Below, in pieces: positions 1 through 14,882 of a stretch of 58,112 nt of DNA (positions within the stretch are counted from its first letter, which is position 1; each line of letters starts with the position of its first letter). The notes beneath the pieces are model-generated. The model was given only the letters and a program-made list of their open reading frames with translations, searched no databases and was not told the DNA's origin. Source of the DNA: an uncultured Pelagibacteraceae bacterium. Its GTDB lineage: Bacteria > Pseudomonadota > Alphaproteobacteria > Pelagibacterales > Pelagibacteraceae. The stretch spans positions 1 to 58,112 of the forward strand of contig CACEDG010000005.1 of assembly GCA_902558225.1 (NCBI GenBank). Reading direction: 5' to 3'. A program made the translations under genes and the position numbers.

Positions 1-1168
1 TTAAATTCAACTCTTCTGAATTTTCATTAGAAAAATAAATAGGTATTAAAGACTCACTCAATGCACTTAAAATCTCGTTAGAAATTTGAAACTTTATATT
101 TTGATTAGTCAAATTTGTTCTCCCACTATTTCGTCTTAACCATTCCATACGATTTAATACTGGATATGTTGTATGTTGAATTAATTGTTTTGCCTTAGTT
201 GATTGAGACTCTATCGATGCAACATCGTCTTTATTTTTTGTTGGATCTATACAAGAAATAATCCCATATGCACACGGTAAATTAAACTCTCTTACTAAAT
301 CAGATTCATGAAAATCTGTATAATAAAGTTTATTTGCACCCTGACTAAAATTAAAAGTTATTCCAGCAATACGTTCAGCAGTTGAAGAGTCGTCAGTAAC
401 TGAAGTGTAGATCCCGTTATCAATTTCATTTAGTGTTGCTGTCTCTATTTCAAATGGAGTTGTGAGGTTATAATCTTCTATGATATTAGTAACACTACCA
501 GTGGTCCTTTGAGCCTTTACTATAAACATCTTATATCCATCCGAGCTAAAACCAAACCCTTGATGCAATCTATCTCCCTTTAAACTCGATATAATTTTAC
601 GATTATTTCTTGTCGAGGGATCATATGGAGTAGAAAGATTATATTGTTCTAAAACTTCTGAGGATGATTGTAAAACATACATCTTTGTTCCATCAGAATT
701 AAAATCTAAACCTCTTGGGTCACTTCCAAATTGAATGTATGTTTGATTGCCTGCATCAGCATCACTTTCCAAATTACTTGTGTCATAAGGTGTGCTCAAA
801 GTAAAAATATGTATTCCATCGCTATTATTTGCAGCTTTTGTTGTTAATATAAAAAGTTTTGTGCCATCAGAATTAAACTTTAAATCTTGTGCTCTTTTTG
901 TTGCTGATGTTATTTCTTGTAACACAGGAGTACCTGCACTCTGTGTGCTGAAAGGGACGCTCAAAGGAACCTCTGATACATAGCTTTTGTCAGAGGTATG
1001 AAAACCAAGAACATACATTTTAGTTCCGGAAGGATTAAAGACTACACCTGTTACATGGTTCATTTCAGATTCAGGTTGATAGTCATTTACAAATACGGGT
1101 GCTCCAAAAGCATTAGCGCTTGGCCACAAAAAAACTAATATCAGAATTATTACTCTTAAAATTTTCAC
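1..1168 (-). CDS. Surface/autotransporter-like protein with beta-propeller-type repeats, truncated by window edge (C-terminus missing)
   Basis: Open minus frame from GTG at 1168 running off the left edge (absent from the ORF track because it has no stop in the window). Signal-peptide-like start MKILRVIILILVFLWPSANA; repeats FNSDGTKLFIL / FNSDGTKMYVL / FSSDGYKMFIV with YxLSTPYDxST; then a linker containing RMEWLRRNSGRTNLTNQNIKFQ, which resembles linkers of marine alphaproteobacterial autotransporters. Confidence 0.75.
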   Translation of the reverse strand, partial: MKILRVIILILVFLWPSANAFGAPVFVNDYQPESEMNHVTGVVFNPSGTKMYVLGFHTSDKSYVSEVPLSVPFSTQSAGTPVLQEITSATKRAQDLKFNSDGTKLFILTTKAANNSDGIHIFTLSTPYDTSNLESDADAGNQTYIQFGSDPRGLDFNSDGTKMYVLQSSSEVLEQYNLSTPYDPSTRNNRKIISSLKGDRLHQGFGFSSDGYKMFIVKAQRTTGSVTNIIEDYNLTTPFEIETATLNEIDNGIYTSVTDDSSTAERIAGITFNFSQGANKLYYTDFHESDLVREFNLPCAYGIISCIDPTKNKDDVASIESQSTKAKQLIQHTTYPVLNRMEWLRRNSGRTNLTNQNIKFQISNEILSALSESLIPIYFSNENSEELNL

Positions 1169-1244
1169 AAAGAATTTTTATATGAAAAAATAAATTTTAT
1201 CCATATGGTGTAAATTTCAGATATTATTAAAAAAAAATGAGCAT

Positions 1245-1330
1245 TGGTGCGGCCAGAGAGACTCGAACTCTCATGGACTAGGTCCACACGGCCCTCAACC
1301 GTGCCTGTCTACCAATTTCAGCATGGCCGC
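1245..1330 (-). tRNA. tRNA-Leu(GAG), CCA encoded
   Basis: Reverse complement GCGGCCATGCTGAAATTGGTAGACAGG...CACGG TTGAGGG CCGTG...GTTCGAGTCTCTCTGGCCGCACCA; long variable arm, acceptor pairing GCGGCCA/TGGCCGC. Confidence 0.95.
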
Positions 1331-1386
1331 AAATATGACCCACAATAAATCAATGACAAGTAGGTTTCAAATTGATAAATTTTGGT

Positions 1387-2376
1387 ATGGAATTTAACCA
1401 AGAAGTAAAACTAGCAACTGACCCTATTTACAAAAAAATATCAAGGGTTATGCCTGAAATTGAATGGTCAGTGCATGCTCCTTATATACATAAAATTAAT
1501 AAACTCAAAAAAGAGAAGAACGCAGTTATTCTTGCTCATAACTATCAAACACCTGAAATTTATCATGGCATAGCTGATTTTTCAGCAGACTCATTAGCTC
1601 TTGCAGTTGAAGCTTCAAAAACTTCAGCAGACATAATTGTAATGGCCGGAGTACACTTTATGGCAGAAACAGCAAAATTAATGAGCCCAAATAAAAAAGT
1701 TTTGTTACCAGATATGAAAGCTGGATGTTCTCTTTCATCTTCAATTACAGGTAAAGATGTGAGATTGCTCAAAGAAAAATATCCCGGGGTTCCTGTTGTT
1801 TCTTATGTAAATACTTCAGCTGATGTAAAAGCTGAAACTGATGTTTGTTGTACATCGGCAAATGCAGTTAAAATTGTAAAATCTCTCGGAGTTAAAAAAG
1901 TTATTTTTCTACCTGATGATTATCTTGCAAAATATGTTGCTTCACAAACAGATGTAGAAATTATTTCCTGGAAAGGGATCTGCATTGTTCATGATCAATT
2001 CAATGAAAAACAAATAAACGATATTAGAGAAAAAAATCCTGGGATTAAAATTATTGCACACCCAGAGTGTCCACCTGAAGTAATAAAAGCAAGTGACTTT
2101 GCTGGCTCAACTTCTGGGATGATAAATTATGTAAAAGATAATCAACCTAAAAAAGTTATGATGGTTACTGAATGTTCTATGAGTGACAACATTCAAGTAG
2201 AAAATCCCAATGTTGAATTTATTAGACCATGTAACCTTTGTCCTCATATGAAAAAAATTACTTTGCCTAAAATTTTAGATTGCTTAGAAAATGAAACAGG
2301 TGAAATAATCATGGACCAAGAGACGATCAATAAAGCTAGATTGTCTGTAGAAAAAATGGTTGCTATTGGTAGATAA
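1387..2376 (+). CDS. nadA: Quinolinate synthase NadA
   Basis: NAVILAHNYQTPEIYHGIADFSADSLALA..., AGVHFMAETAKLMSPNKKVLLPDMKAGCSL, CNLCPHMKKITL; ORF track starts at 1372 but ATG at 1387 is more likely. Confidence 0.95.
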   Translation: MEFNQEVKLATDPIYKKISRVMPEIEWSVHAPYIHKINKLKKEKNAVILAHNYQTPEIYHGIADFSADSLALAVEASKTSADIIVMAGVHFMAETAKLMSPNKKVLLPDMKAGCSLSSSITGKDVRLLKEKYPGVPVVSYVNTSADVKAETDVCCTSANAVKIVKSLGVKKVIFLPDDYLAKYVASQTDVEIISWKGICIVHDQFNEKQINDIREKNPGIKIIAHPECPPEVIKASDFAGSTSGMINYVKDNQPKKVMMVTECSMSDNIQVENPNVEFIRPCNLCPHMKKITLPKILDCLENETGEIIMDQETINKARLSVEKMVAIGR

Positions 2377-2382
2377 GACTTT

Positions 2383-3216
2383 GTGTCAAACGTTAAGTTA
2401 ACTGAAAATTTTATTAAAGACAGAGTTAAACTTGCTCTAGCAGAAGATTTATATCCTTATGGAGATATAACCTCTAACTTGTTAAAAGAAAATAAAGTTA
2501 TTACTGCAAAATTAATATCTAATCAGAACGCAATTATTGCAGGTTTATTATTTTCAAAACATGCATTTAAAAAAGTGGACAAAAAAACCAAATTTATCGT
2601 TAAAAAAAGAGATGGTTCATTAGTGAAAAAAAATTCCATTATTGCATTAGTTAAAGGAAAGGCGAATTCAATATTAATTGCTGAAAGAGTAGCTTTAAAT
2701 TTTTTATCTCATATTTCAGGCATTGCCACAAAAACTAACCAATTTGTTAAACTTGCCGGAAAAAAGTGTAAAATTTGTTGCACTAGAAAAACGTTACCAA
2801 ATTATAGAGTAATTCAAAAATATGCTGTTAAAGTTGGGGGAGGTACAAATCATAGATTCAATTTAAGTGATGAATTCTTAATCAAAGACAATCACATTGC
2901 CAATCAAAATATTAAAAAATTAATCATATCAGCTATAAAGAATAAAAAAGGAAAAAAAATTACAGTTGAGGTGGATAATCTAAAACAACTCGATCAAATA
3001 ATGGGTCTTAAATTCAATACTGTATTATTTGATAACATGAGCATTAAAAATTTAAAAAAAGGTGTCAAAATTGCAAAAAAATATTATGAAACTGAGGCAT
3101 CAGGAAATATAAGTTTAAAAAATATAAAATCAGTTTCAAGAACTGGAGTGAACAGAGTTTCGGTTGGCAGCATCACACATAGTGTCCCAGCAGTAGACTT
3201 AAAATTAGAAATTTAA
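2383..3216 (+). CDS. nadC: Nicotinate-nucleotide pyrophosphorylase (carboxylating)
   Basis: CTRKTLPNYRVIQKYAVKVGGGTNHRFNLSDEFLIKDNHI signature; immediately downstream of nadA. Confidence 0.95.
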   Translation: MSNVKLTENFIKDRVKLALAEDLYPYGDITSNLLKENKVITAKLISNQNAIIAGLLFSKHAFKKVDKKTKFIVKKRDGSLVKKNSIIALVKGKANSILIAERVALNFLSHISGIATKTNQFVKLAGKKCKICCTRKTLPNYRVIQKYAVKVGGGTNHRFNLSDEFLIKDNHIANQNIKKLIISAIKNKKGKKITVEVDNLKQLDQIMGLKFNTVLFDNMSIKNLKKGVKIAKKYYETEASGNISLKNIKSVSRTGVNRVSVGSITHSVPAVDLKLEI

Positions 3217-3584
3217 TTTACGAATTTAGATAAATCTGGCTTAAAATAATTTGGTCCCTTCATAACTTTGCCATGCTCGTTATAAATAGGTTTACCATTT
3301 TCATCTAATTTACTCATATTAGAATTTTGGACCTCCTCAAAACATTTATCTAAATTAATACCGAATGCGTGTCCTGCTCCATATGTAACATAAAGAATAT
3401 CTGTTAACGCATCAGCAACTTCTAATAAGTCTTTTTTGTTCATTGCTTCTGTAAGCTCACTAAGTTCCTCTTTGATTAAATCAAGCCTTAGTTTGTTAAT
3501 TTTATCTGTGCTAAATGAGGGTTTTGTTTTGACTTCTTGACCAAAAGTTTTCATGAAAGTTCCTACTTTATTGAAATTTGTCAT
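3213..3584 (-). CDS. MazG/PRA-PH-like nucleotide pyrophosphohydrolase
   Basis: ELSELTEAMNKKDLLEVADALTDILYVTYGAGHAFGI resembles the all-alpha NTP-PPase helix motif. Confidence 0.8.
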   Translation of the reverse strand: MTNFNKVGTFMKTFGQEVKTKPSFSTDKINKLRLDLIKEELSELTEAMNKKDLLEVADALTDILYVTYGAGHAFGINLDKCFEEVQNSNMSKLDENGKPIYNEHGKVMKGPNYFKPDLSKFVN

Positions 3585-3651
3585 TTTGCTCCTATAAGTT
3601 TAAATAAAATTAATATATATATCTTATGTATATACTTAAAAAATAATATTC

Positions 3652-5040
3652 GTGAAATTAAGAAAAGAATTTGATAGCATTGGAAAAATTAGTGTTCCAA
3701 ACGATAAATATTGGGGTGCATCAACTCAAAGATCCAAAAAGTATTTTGACATAGGAGAATTTTTAGTTAGACCAATACTTATTAAATCTATTGCAATAAT
3801 TAAAAAAGCAGCTGCAATAGTTCATTCAAGGGAAAAGCAAATCGCTCCAAACATTGCAAAAGCAATTATAAAAGCTTCAAACGAAGTAATTTCAGGCAAG
3901 CTAGATGAGCACTTTCCTCTAAAAGTTTGGCAAACTGGATCTGGAACACAAACTAACATGAACGTCAATGAGGTTATCGCCAATAGAGCAATTGAAATTT
4001 TGGGGGGCAAAAAGGGTTCTAAAAAACCTGTTCATCCTAATGATCATGTCAATAAATCTCAATCTACAAATGATGTATTCCCAACTGCAATGCACATAGC
4101 AATTGCTATTGAAACAAGAAATAAACTTTTACCAGCTTTAGAGCTATTAAACAAAGAACTCAAAAAAAAAGTATCTCAATTTAAAAAGATAGTAAAAGTT
4201 GGCAGAACTCATTTACAAGATGCAACGCCATTATCTTTAGGCCAAGAATTTTCTGGTTATCAATCTCAACTAGAGGATTGTATCACAAGAATAAAAAATG
4301 CATTGAGTGAAATTTATTTGTTAGCACAAGGTGGTACTGCAGTTGGAACAGGAATAAATAGTAAAAAAGGTTTTGATAAAAAAATTATAAATGAGATAAG
4401 AAAAATAACTAAAATTTCTTTTAAGCCTACTAAGAATAAATTTGCTGCACTCGCAGCTCATGATGAAATCGTGAATTTTTCTGGAACTTTAAATACGACA
4501 GCAGTTTGTTTGATGAAAGTGGCTAATGATATTAGATTTTTAGGATCTGGCCCAAGAGCTGGTTATGGTGAATTGATTCTACCAGCAAATGAACCAGGTT
4601 CTTCGATAATGCCAGGTAAAGTAAATCCAACTCAATCAGAAGCTGTCACTATGGTTTGTGTAAAAGTTATAGGAAATCATAATGGGATTACTATGGCAGG
4701 CTCCCATGGTCATTTTGAACTTAATGTATTTAAGCCTTTAATCGCTCATAACATATTACAATCAATAGATTTATTAGCTGATAGTTCTAAGAATTTTGCT
4801 TTGTATTGTATTCAGGGCTTAAAAGCAGATAAAGAAAAAATAAATTTTTATTTAGAAAATTCTTTAATGTTAGTTACAGCATTAGCTCCTAAGATTGGTT
4901 ATGATAATGCTGCTAAGATTGCTAAATCAGCGTTAAAGAATAAAACTACGCTTAAAGCTGAAGCTCTTAAAACTGGGTTAATAAATGAAAAAGATTATGA
5001 AAAAATTGTTAATCCAAAAAAAATGATTTATCCAGCATAA
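3652..5040 (+). CDS. fumC: Class II fumarate hydratase
   Basis: GSGTQTNMNVNEVIANRA, GRTHLQDATPLSLGQEFSGY, GSSIMPGKVNPTQSEA; GTG start. Confidence 0.96.
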   Translation: MKLRKEFDSIGKISVPNDKYWGASTQRSKKYFDIGEFLVRPILIKSIAIIKKAAAIVHSREKQIAPNIAKAIIKASNEVISGKLDEHFPLKVWQTGSGTQTNMNVNEVIANRAIEILGGKKGSKKPVHPNDHVNKSQSTNDVFPTAMHIAIAIETRNKLLPALELLNKELKKKVSQFKKIVKVGRTHLQDATPLSLGQEFSGYQSQLEDCITRIKNALSEIYLLAQGGTAVGTGINSKKGFDKKIINEIRKITKISFKPTKNKFAALAAHDEIVNFSGTLNTTAVCLMKVANDIRFLGSGPRAGYGELILPANEPGSSIMPGKVNPTQSEAVTMVCVKVIGNHNGITMAGSHGHFELNVFKPLIAHNILQSIDLLADSSKNFALYCIQGLKADKEKINFYLENSLMLVTALAPKIGYDNAAKIAKSALKNKTTLKAEALKTGLINEKDYEKIVNPKKMIYPA

Positions 5041-6533
5041 GCATTAAAAAAATTATTCATAAAATTCTTAAAAGTAATTTTATTAAAAATTCTATCTTGC
5101 TCTGAGTTAAAGATATTCAAAAACTCATCTAATTTTTGATTTTGTTTCCCATCAACTCGAGGATTTTCGAAAGTGATACTTTTAGTATTGAAATTATAGA
5201 CATAATCTAATTGCATTTGTTTCATTTTTTTTCTATTTTTTTTTAATATTTGAAAAGAAGTATAAAAAGTATTCACATCATTAAAATTAAATATTGTTGT
5301 TCCAACTAAATTTGCTCCTTCGTTATTAATTAATAATAAACTTTCATCAAGAATAATTTCTAGACTATCTTTCCATTTAATTTTTGAATTTGAAAAATTA
5401 ATATTACCGTCTTCAATAAAAATTTTTAATTTTAAATTATTTAATTCATTTACATTGGTTATATTCTTGATATTCACATCAAGCCTAGCGCTAAAGTTTT
5501 TATTATTCAATAATTCCGAATTAATCAGATCAATAAATATAAAATTTTCGTCAAATAAATTTTTTGTACTTAAGCCCTCATAATTAAACTCAGCATCAAA
5601 GTAAAAAGGTTTAAAGTCAATTGTTCCTTTATAAAAATTTTTATTATTAAATGAGAAAAAATTTAATGAATTTTGATCTAATTCATATTCTAAAGTGGTT
5701 GTTTTATTGATGAATAAAATATCTAATAATCCTTTTTTTAATTTATTTTCGTAATCTATTTTATTTTCAATATTTAATCTTATTTTATTAGAATAAAATT
5801 TTGTTAGAAATTCTTTATTAAATTTATCGTTTCTTAATGTTATCTTGAATGGTACGTTAAAAACTTCATTTTTTGATTCCAAAACATTCTGCAAATTTTT
5901 GGAATCATAATAGAATTTACTATTTAAAATCTTATTGATAAAGAGAGTCTCATCATCTTTATTTTTAAAAAAAATATTACTTTTTTTAAATGAAATACTA
6001 TTATCGTTAGGTTCAGTCTTTAACAGAGTTTCAAAAAAAGCAAAATCTTCCAAATAAATGTTGAACTCAGTTTTTTCAAAAACTAAGTTTCTTATGTTAA
6101 TTTCATTTATTGCTAAGAGTTTTCCTCCATCAATGAATACCCTTAAATTTTTTGTTTTGCCTATTTCTTTTTTTTCACGAATAATTGAAGGATCTCTTAT
6201 ATAGAAATGAGGACTTGGAAAAAAACTGTAATTAATTTCTTCCCTTAGCTTTAATCCAATATTATAGTTCTTAAGTAATTGATTCTTAATTTCAGATCGT
6301 ACTATTTCTTTATTATAAAAAGAGGGTAAACTTAAATAAGATAGTGTCAAAATAACAAGTATTCCAATGAACAAAAAAACTCTATTTTCTTTATTTAAAA
6401 GGATTTTTTTATAATTGGACTTAAAATACTTTAATTTATTAAAATTATTTTCTAATAGATCGTTTATAGATAGAATTTGCTTCTTTATTTTTTTGTTTAG
6501 TAAATTATGTCTACTCATAATGTTCCTGATCAC
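5028..6533 (-). CDS. AsmA-family-like membrane-anchored protein
   Basis: N-terminal TM segment (VFLFIGILVILTLSYLSLP) followed by AsmA-like beta-rich sequence (FPSPHFYIRDPSI... LRVFIDGGKLLAINEINIRNLVFEKTEFNIYLE). Start may be MSRHNLL at about 6518. Confidence 0.6.
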   Translation of the reverse strand: MIRNIMSRHNLLNKKIKKQILSINDLLENNFNKLKYFKSNYKKILLNKENRVFLFIGILVILTLSYLSLPSFYNKEIVRSEIKNQLLKNYNIGLKLREEINYSFFPSPHFYIRDPSIIREKKEIGKTKNLRVFIDGGKLLAINEINIRNLVFEKTEFNIYLEDFAFFETLLKTEPNDNSISFKKSNIFFKNKDDETLFINKILNSKFYYDSKNLQNVLESKNEVFNVPFKITLRNDKFNKEFLTKFYSNKIRLNIENKIDYENKLKKGLLDILFINKTTTLEYELDQNSLNFFSFNNKNFYKGTIDFKPFYFDAEFNYEGLSTKNLFDENFIFIDLINSELLNNKNFSARLDVNIKNITNVNELNNLKLKIFIEDGNINFSNSKIKWKDSLEIILDESLLLINNEGANLVGTTIFNFNDVNTFYTSFQILKKNRKKMKQMQLDYVYNFNTKSITFENPRVDGKQNQKLDEFLNIFNSEQDRIFNKITFKNFMNNFFNAYAG

Positions 6534-6552
6534 TTATAATTAATTATTTGAA

Positions 6553-8585
6553 ATGGTAAACTCCGATTATTTACAAAATTTAAATAAGGCCCAAAAAGAG
6601 GCGACAATTTATTTAGGTGGCCCCTTGTTAATTGTTGCGGGGGCAGGATCAGGAAAAACCAAGGTTTTAACCTCTAGGATTGCACATATAATTAAAGAAA
6701 AAAAGGCTTATCCAAATCAAATTTTATCAGTAACCTTTACTAATAAAGCTGCAAAAGAAATGCAAACAAGGGTTAGCAAATTACTTGGGTCAGGGGCAGT
6801 TGGATTATCTTGGCTAGGTACTTTTCACTCAATCTGCGCAAAACTTTTAAGAAAACACGCCTCTGCGGTAAATCTCAATTCAAATTTCACTATAATTGAC
6901 ACAGATGATCAAATAAGGCTCATAAAAAATATTTGCAAAGCTGAGGATATTGATATCAAACAGTTAGCTCCCAAGTATATTTTAGCAATAATAGATCATT
7001 GGAAAAATAAAGGATACTATCCTAATGAGGTTAATATCAACAAAAAAGACTTTTTTGAAAAAAATATTTTACCAATTTATAAAATCTATCAACAAAAACT
7101 AATCGACTTAAATTCATGTGATTTTGGAGATTTGATTCTTCATATTGTGAAAATTTTTGAAAAAAACGAGGATATTAGAAGTATCTATTCAAAAAATTTT
7201 AAATATATTCTTGTTGATGAATATCAGGACACAAACGTCATCCAAAGTAGATGGTTAAATTTATTATCTGAAAAAAATAAGAATATTTGTTGCGTTGGGG
7301 ATGATGATCAATCCATTTATAGTTGGAGAGGAGCAGAAATCAGAAATTTTTTAGAATTTGACAAGGTTTATAAAAATACAAAAATAATTAGACTTGAGGA
7401 GAATTATAGATCCTCTCAAAATATCTTAAATGTTGCTTCCAATTTAATTGCAAATAATAAAAATAGAATTGGAAAAACTTTAAAAGCAACAAGGGATGAG
7501 GGTAATTTAGTAAAATTAAATTGCTTCAAAAACGGAAAAGATGAAGCTATTGGTATTTCAGATGAAATAGAAAATCTTAAAAAAAAAGTTTCTTTTAACA
7601 ACATTGCAATTCTTGTAAGAGCAATTTTTCAAACTAGAGAGTTTGAGGAAAGATTTCTTAAAATTGGAATACCTTATAGAATTTTAGGAGGAACTAAATT
7701 TTATGAAAGGGCTGAAATTAAGGATTGCGTTGCTTATTTAAGACTTATCTATCAAGAAAAAGATGACCTTGCTTTTGAAAGAATTGTTAATAATCCAAAA
7801 AGATCAATAGGTGATAGTTCACTTAAAATGATACACGAACACGCAAAAAAAAATAATCTTTGTTTAGAGAACGCTTCAAGAGAGTTGATTCAGGAAAATT
7901 TGGTAAAACCAAAGACTAAAATAGGTTTAAATTTATTTTTAGGGTTAATGAATAAATGGAGAAACGACCTAAATATAAAAAAAATAAACCATATTAAACT
8001 CCTACAAATTATTTTAGATGAGTCTGGATACTCTGCAATGTTGAAAAATAAGAAAGATTTAGAAAATGAAAATAGATTAGAGAATATTAAAGAACTTTTG
8101 AGTGCTATGAAAGAATTTGATAACCTTGAAAGTTTTTTAGAACATGTGTCTTTAGCCACTTCAGTTGATCAAGAATGGGATGGGGAAAAAGTAAATATGA
8201 TGACAATGCATGCATCTAAAGGTTTGGAGTTTGATACAGTTTTTTTACCAGGTTGGGAAGAAGGTCTGTTTCCACACCAAAAATCAATCGAAGAAAAAGG
8301 TCAGAGTGGTTTAGAGGAGGAAAGAAGACTAGCCTATGTCGGCATAACTCGCGCAAAAAAAGATGCTTTTATATCTTTTTCGATGAATAGATTTTATCAA
8401 GGAGATTGGATAGATAGTATGGCTTCAAGATTTATAGATGAACTTCCAGAAAAATCTTTAGAAAAGAATTCTTTTTTTGCAGAAGATAAAGATGAAATAG
8501 AAGATTTTGAATTTAATCAGGATATAGATTTTGACGATAACAAAATTAGAAGCCCAGGTTGGATTAGATATCAAAAAAAATTGAA

Positions 8586-8589
<4 letters not shown>
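6553..8589 (+). CDS. uvrD: ATP-dependent DNA helicase UvrD/PcrA family
   Basis: GPLLIVAGAGSGKTKVLTSRIAHII, VDEYQDTN, VGDDDQSIYSWRGA, TMHASKGLEFDTVFLPGWEEGLFPH, EERRLAYVGITRAKK. Confidence 0.95.
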
Positions 8590-13146
<4,557 letters not shown>

Positions 13147-13276
13147 AAAGATTTATACAAATTAAAACACGAATTTAAAAGATTTATATAATTAAGCTAT
13201 AGATCTTAACAAACTTCTATTTATAATGTTGTGTGGTAGATTTCTTTCTTGTATTTCAACTATTGAGAAATTTGCT

Positions 13277-14113
13277 TTATTTTCGAATACTTTTTTTTAA
13301 CAATTTATTAGTTAAAAAATGTCCACCTTGAGAACAAATTACACTGCCAATCACTCTGTAACCACTTGTATAAAGATCACCGATACAATCTAAAATTTTA
13401 TGATTTACAAACTCTTTGGAATTTCTTAGTCCAGTTTCATTTAAGATTTTTTTTCCTTTAACTACTACAGCGTTATCTAAACTTCCACCTTTAGCCAAAC
13501 CTAGTGATTTGATCTTTTCAATATCTTCATATAAACAAAATGTTCTTGAATTAAAAATATCATTCAAATCATCTTCATAAACATTAATCTTATTTCTTTG
13601 ATTACCAATTAACTCGTTAGAATATTTAATTTGAAAATCTATATCTAAACTAAGTTTGGAAGGTTCTATAGAAATATACCTTTCACCGTCTTCAAAATTT
13701 ATTTTTTTATTAATTTTAATAATCTTAATTGGTGCATTGCTTGTTTGAAGTCCAAATTTAATTATTTCATCAATAAAATCTTTAGCTGAGCCATCTAAAA
13801 TAGGAACTTCATCGTTATCAATTTCTATAAGGGCGTTATCTATACCCAAACCAAATAGGGCTCCCATCAAATGTTCTATTGTAGAGACTTTTACCCCGAA
13901 TTCATTTGAGATAGTTGTATTTAAGTCGGTGTTTGAAACATTAGAAAAATTTGGAAAGACTATGTTATTGGAACTTAAATCTACTCTTTTAAAATAAATT
14001 CCTGTATTTGGTTCAGAAGGCTTTATGTTTAAGTTTACTTTATTGCCGCTATGAAGACCTACTCCATTTAGTTTCACATTTTTTTTTAGAGTTTTTTGTG
14101 TTAGCAAAGACAT
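13277..14113 (-). CDS. lpxC: UDP-3-O-acyl-N-acetylglucosamine deacetylase
   Basis: KNVKLNGVGLHSGNKVNLNIKP, VSTIEHLMGALFGLGIDNALIEI, NHKILDCIGDLYTSG. Confidence 0.96.
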   Translation of the reverse strand: MSLLTQKTLKKNVKLNGVGLHSGNKVNLNIKPSEPNTGIYFKRVDLSSNNIVFPNFSNVSNTDLNTTISNEFGVKVSTIEHLMGALFGLGIDNALIEIDNDEVPILDGSAKDFIDEIIKFGLQTSNAPIKIIKINKKINFEDGERYISIEPSKLSLDIDFQIKYSNELIGNQRNKINVYEDDLNDIFNSRTFCLYEDIEKIKSLGLAKGGSLDNAVVVKGKKILNETGLRNSKEFVNHKILDCIGDLYTSGYRVIGSVICSQGGHFLTNKLLKKSIRK

Positions 14114-14177
14114 CGGAACTATTTAATGCTCAAACCCCCTAAAACAAAAACAACAAATATTACTGGAAAATACGAAT

Positions 14178-14882
14178 TTAATTGAAAAAATTAAAAAATT
14201 TCTCAAAAAAACCGCGATTTTTTTGAGTTTTATCAATTAATAAAATTTCGTTTTTATTACTCCCGTTTATGACTTCCTTAGAAATTCTGTAATAATCTAC
14301 ATCTTTTTTCTCACTCATTTGAAAAATGTAATCAGCATTTACTATGTGATCAATTGAAATTTGATAGTTTTTTAAAATTTTTTTTAAATTTTCTAAAAAA
14401 ATTTCATCTAAACAAATTAATTTTATATCTAAAGTAATAGAATCACATTTTAATTTTTCAGGAAAATATGAGTAATTATTATTATCAATTCGATAATTTT
14501 CAACAATCATATGAATAATTTTTTTTTTTTCTATAGTTTTTTTACATTGATCTTTGGCATCATTTAAATAATAGATTAAGTTTTCTTTAGTAATTAATTC
14601 ATTATGATTATTTTTTTTGATTGATAAACTGACTGTTAAAAAACTTTTGCATTCAATGATTAAATTTATTTTTTTTACAAAATTATTTAAAATTTTTTCA
14701 ATTTTAAAAATATTATTCTCTAAAAAAGCATTTATCAAACCAAAATTAATTTGATTTGTTTTTTCACTTATATGTATTTCTTTTTTATAAATTTCTGAAA
14801 AATCTTTACTCTCATTCACAGAAATACCAATTTTTTTTGGACTAATGAATAAATAATTATTTACATCTAAAATTCTACTCAC
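14178..14882 (-). CDS. ftsA: Reduced FtsA-like protein (1C-like segment plus C-terminal amphipathic tail; ATPase core and 2A/2B region absent)
   Basis: Position directly downstream of ftsQ; ITKENLIYYLNDAKDQC...KKIIHMIVENYRID aligns with E. coli FtsA VTQEDVENVVHTAKSV...HRVLHVIPQEYAID; NLKKILKNYQISIDHIVNADYIF aligns with NIVKAVERCGLKVDQLIFAGLAS; ends GFFEKFFNFFN. Only 234 aa; no DIGGGT motif. Confidence 0.75.
   Translation of the reverse strand: MSRILDVNNYLFISPKKIGISVNESKDFSEIYKKEIHISEKTNQINFGLINAFLENNIFKIEKILNNFVKKINLIIECKSFLTVSLSIKKNNHNELITKENLIYYLNDAKDQCKKTIEKKKIIHMIVENYRIDNNNYSYFPEKLKCDSITLDIKLICLDEIFLENLKKILKNYQISIDHIVNADYIFQMSEKKDVDYYRISKEVINGSNKNEILLIDKTQKNRGFFEKFFNFFN

Noticed and set aside
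792-983. 63-aa + strand ORF
   Set aside because: Antisense to the edge-truncated repeat protein on the minus strand, whose frame is open throughout 1-1168.
3600-3640. AT-rich alternating TATATATAT...TATGTATATAC tract between the MazG-like gene and fumC
   Set aside because: Consistent with an ordinary divergent promoter in an AT-rich genome; symmetry is not convincing beyond base composition.
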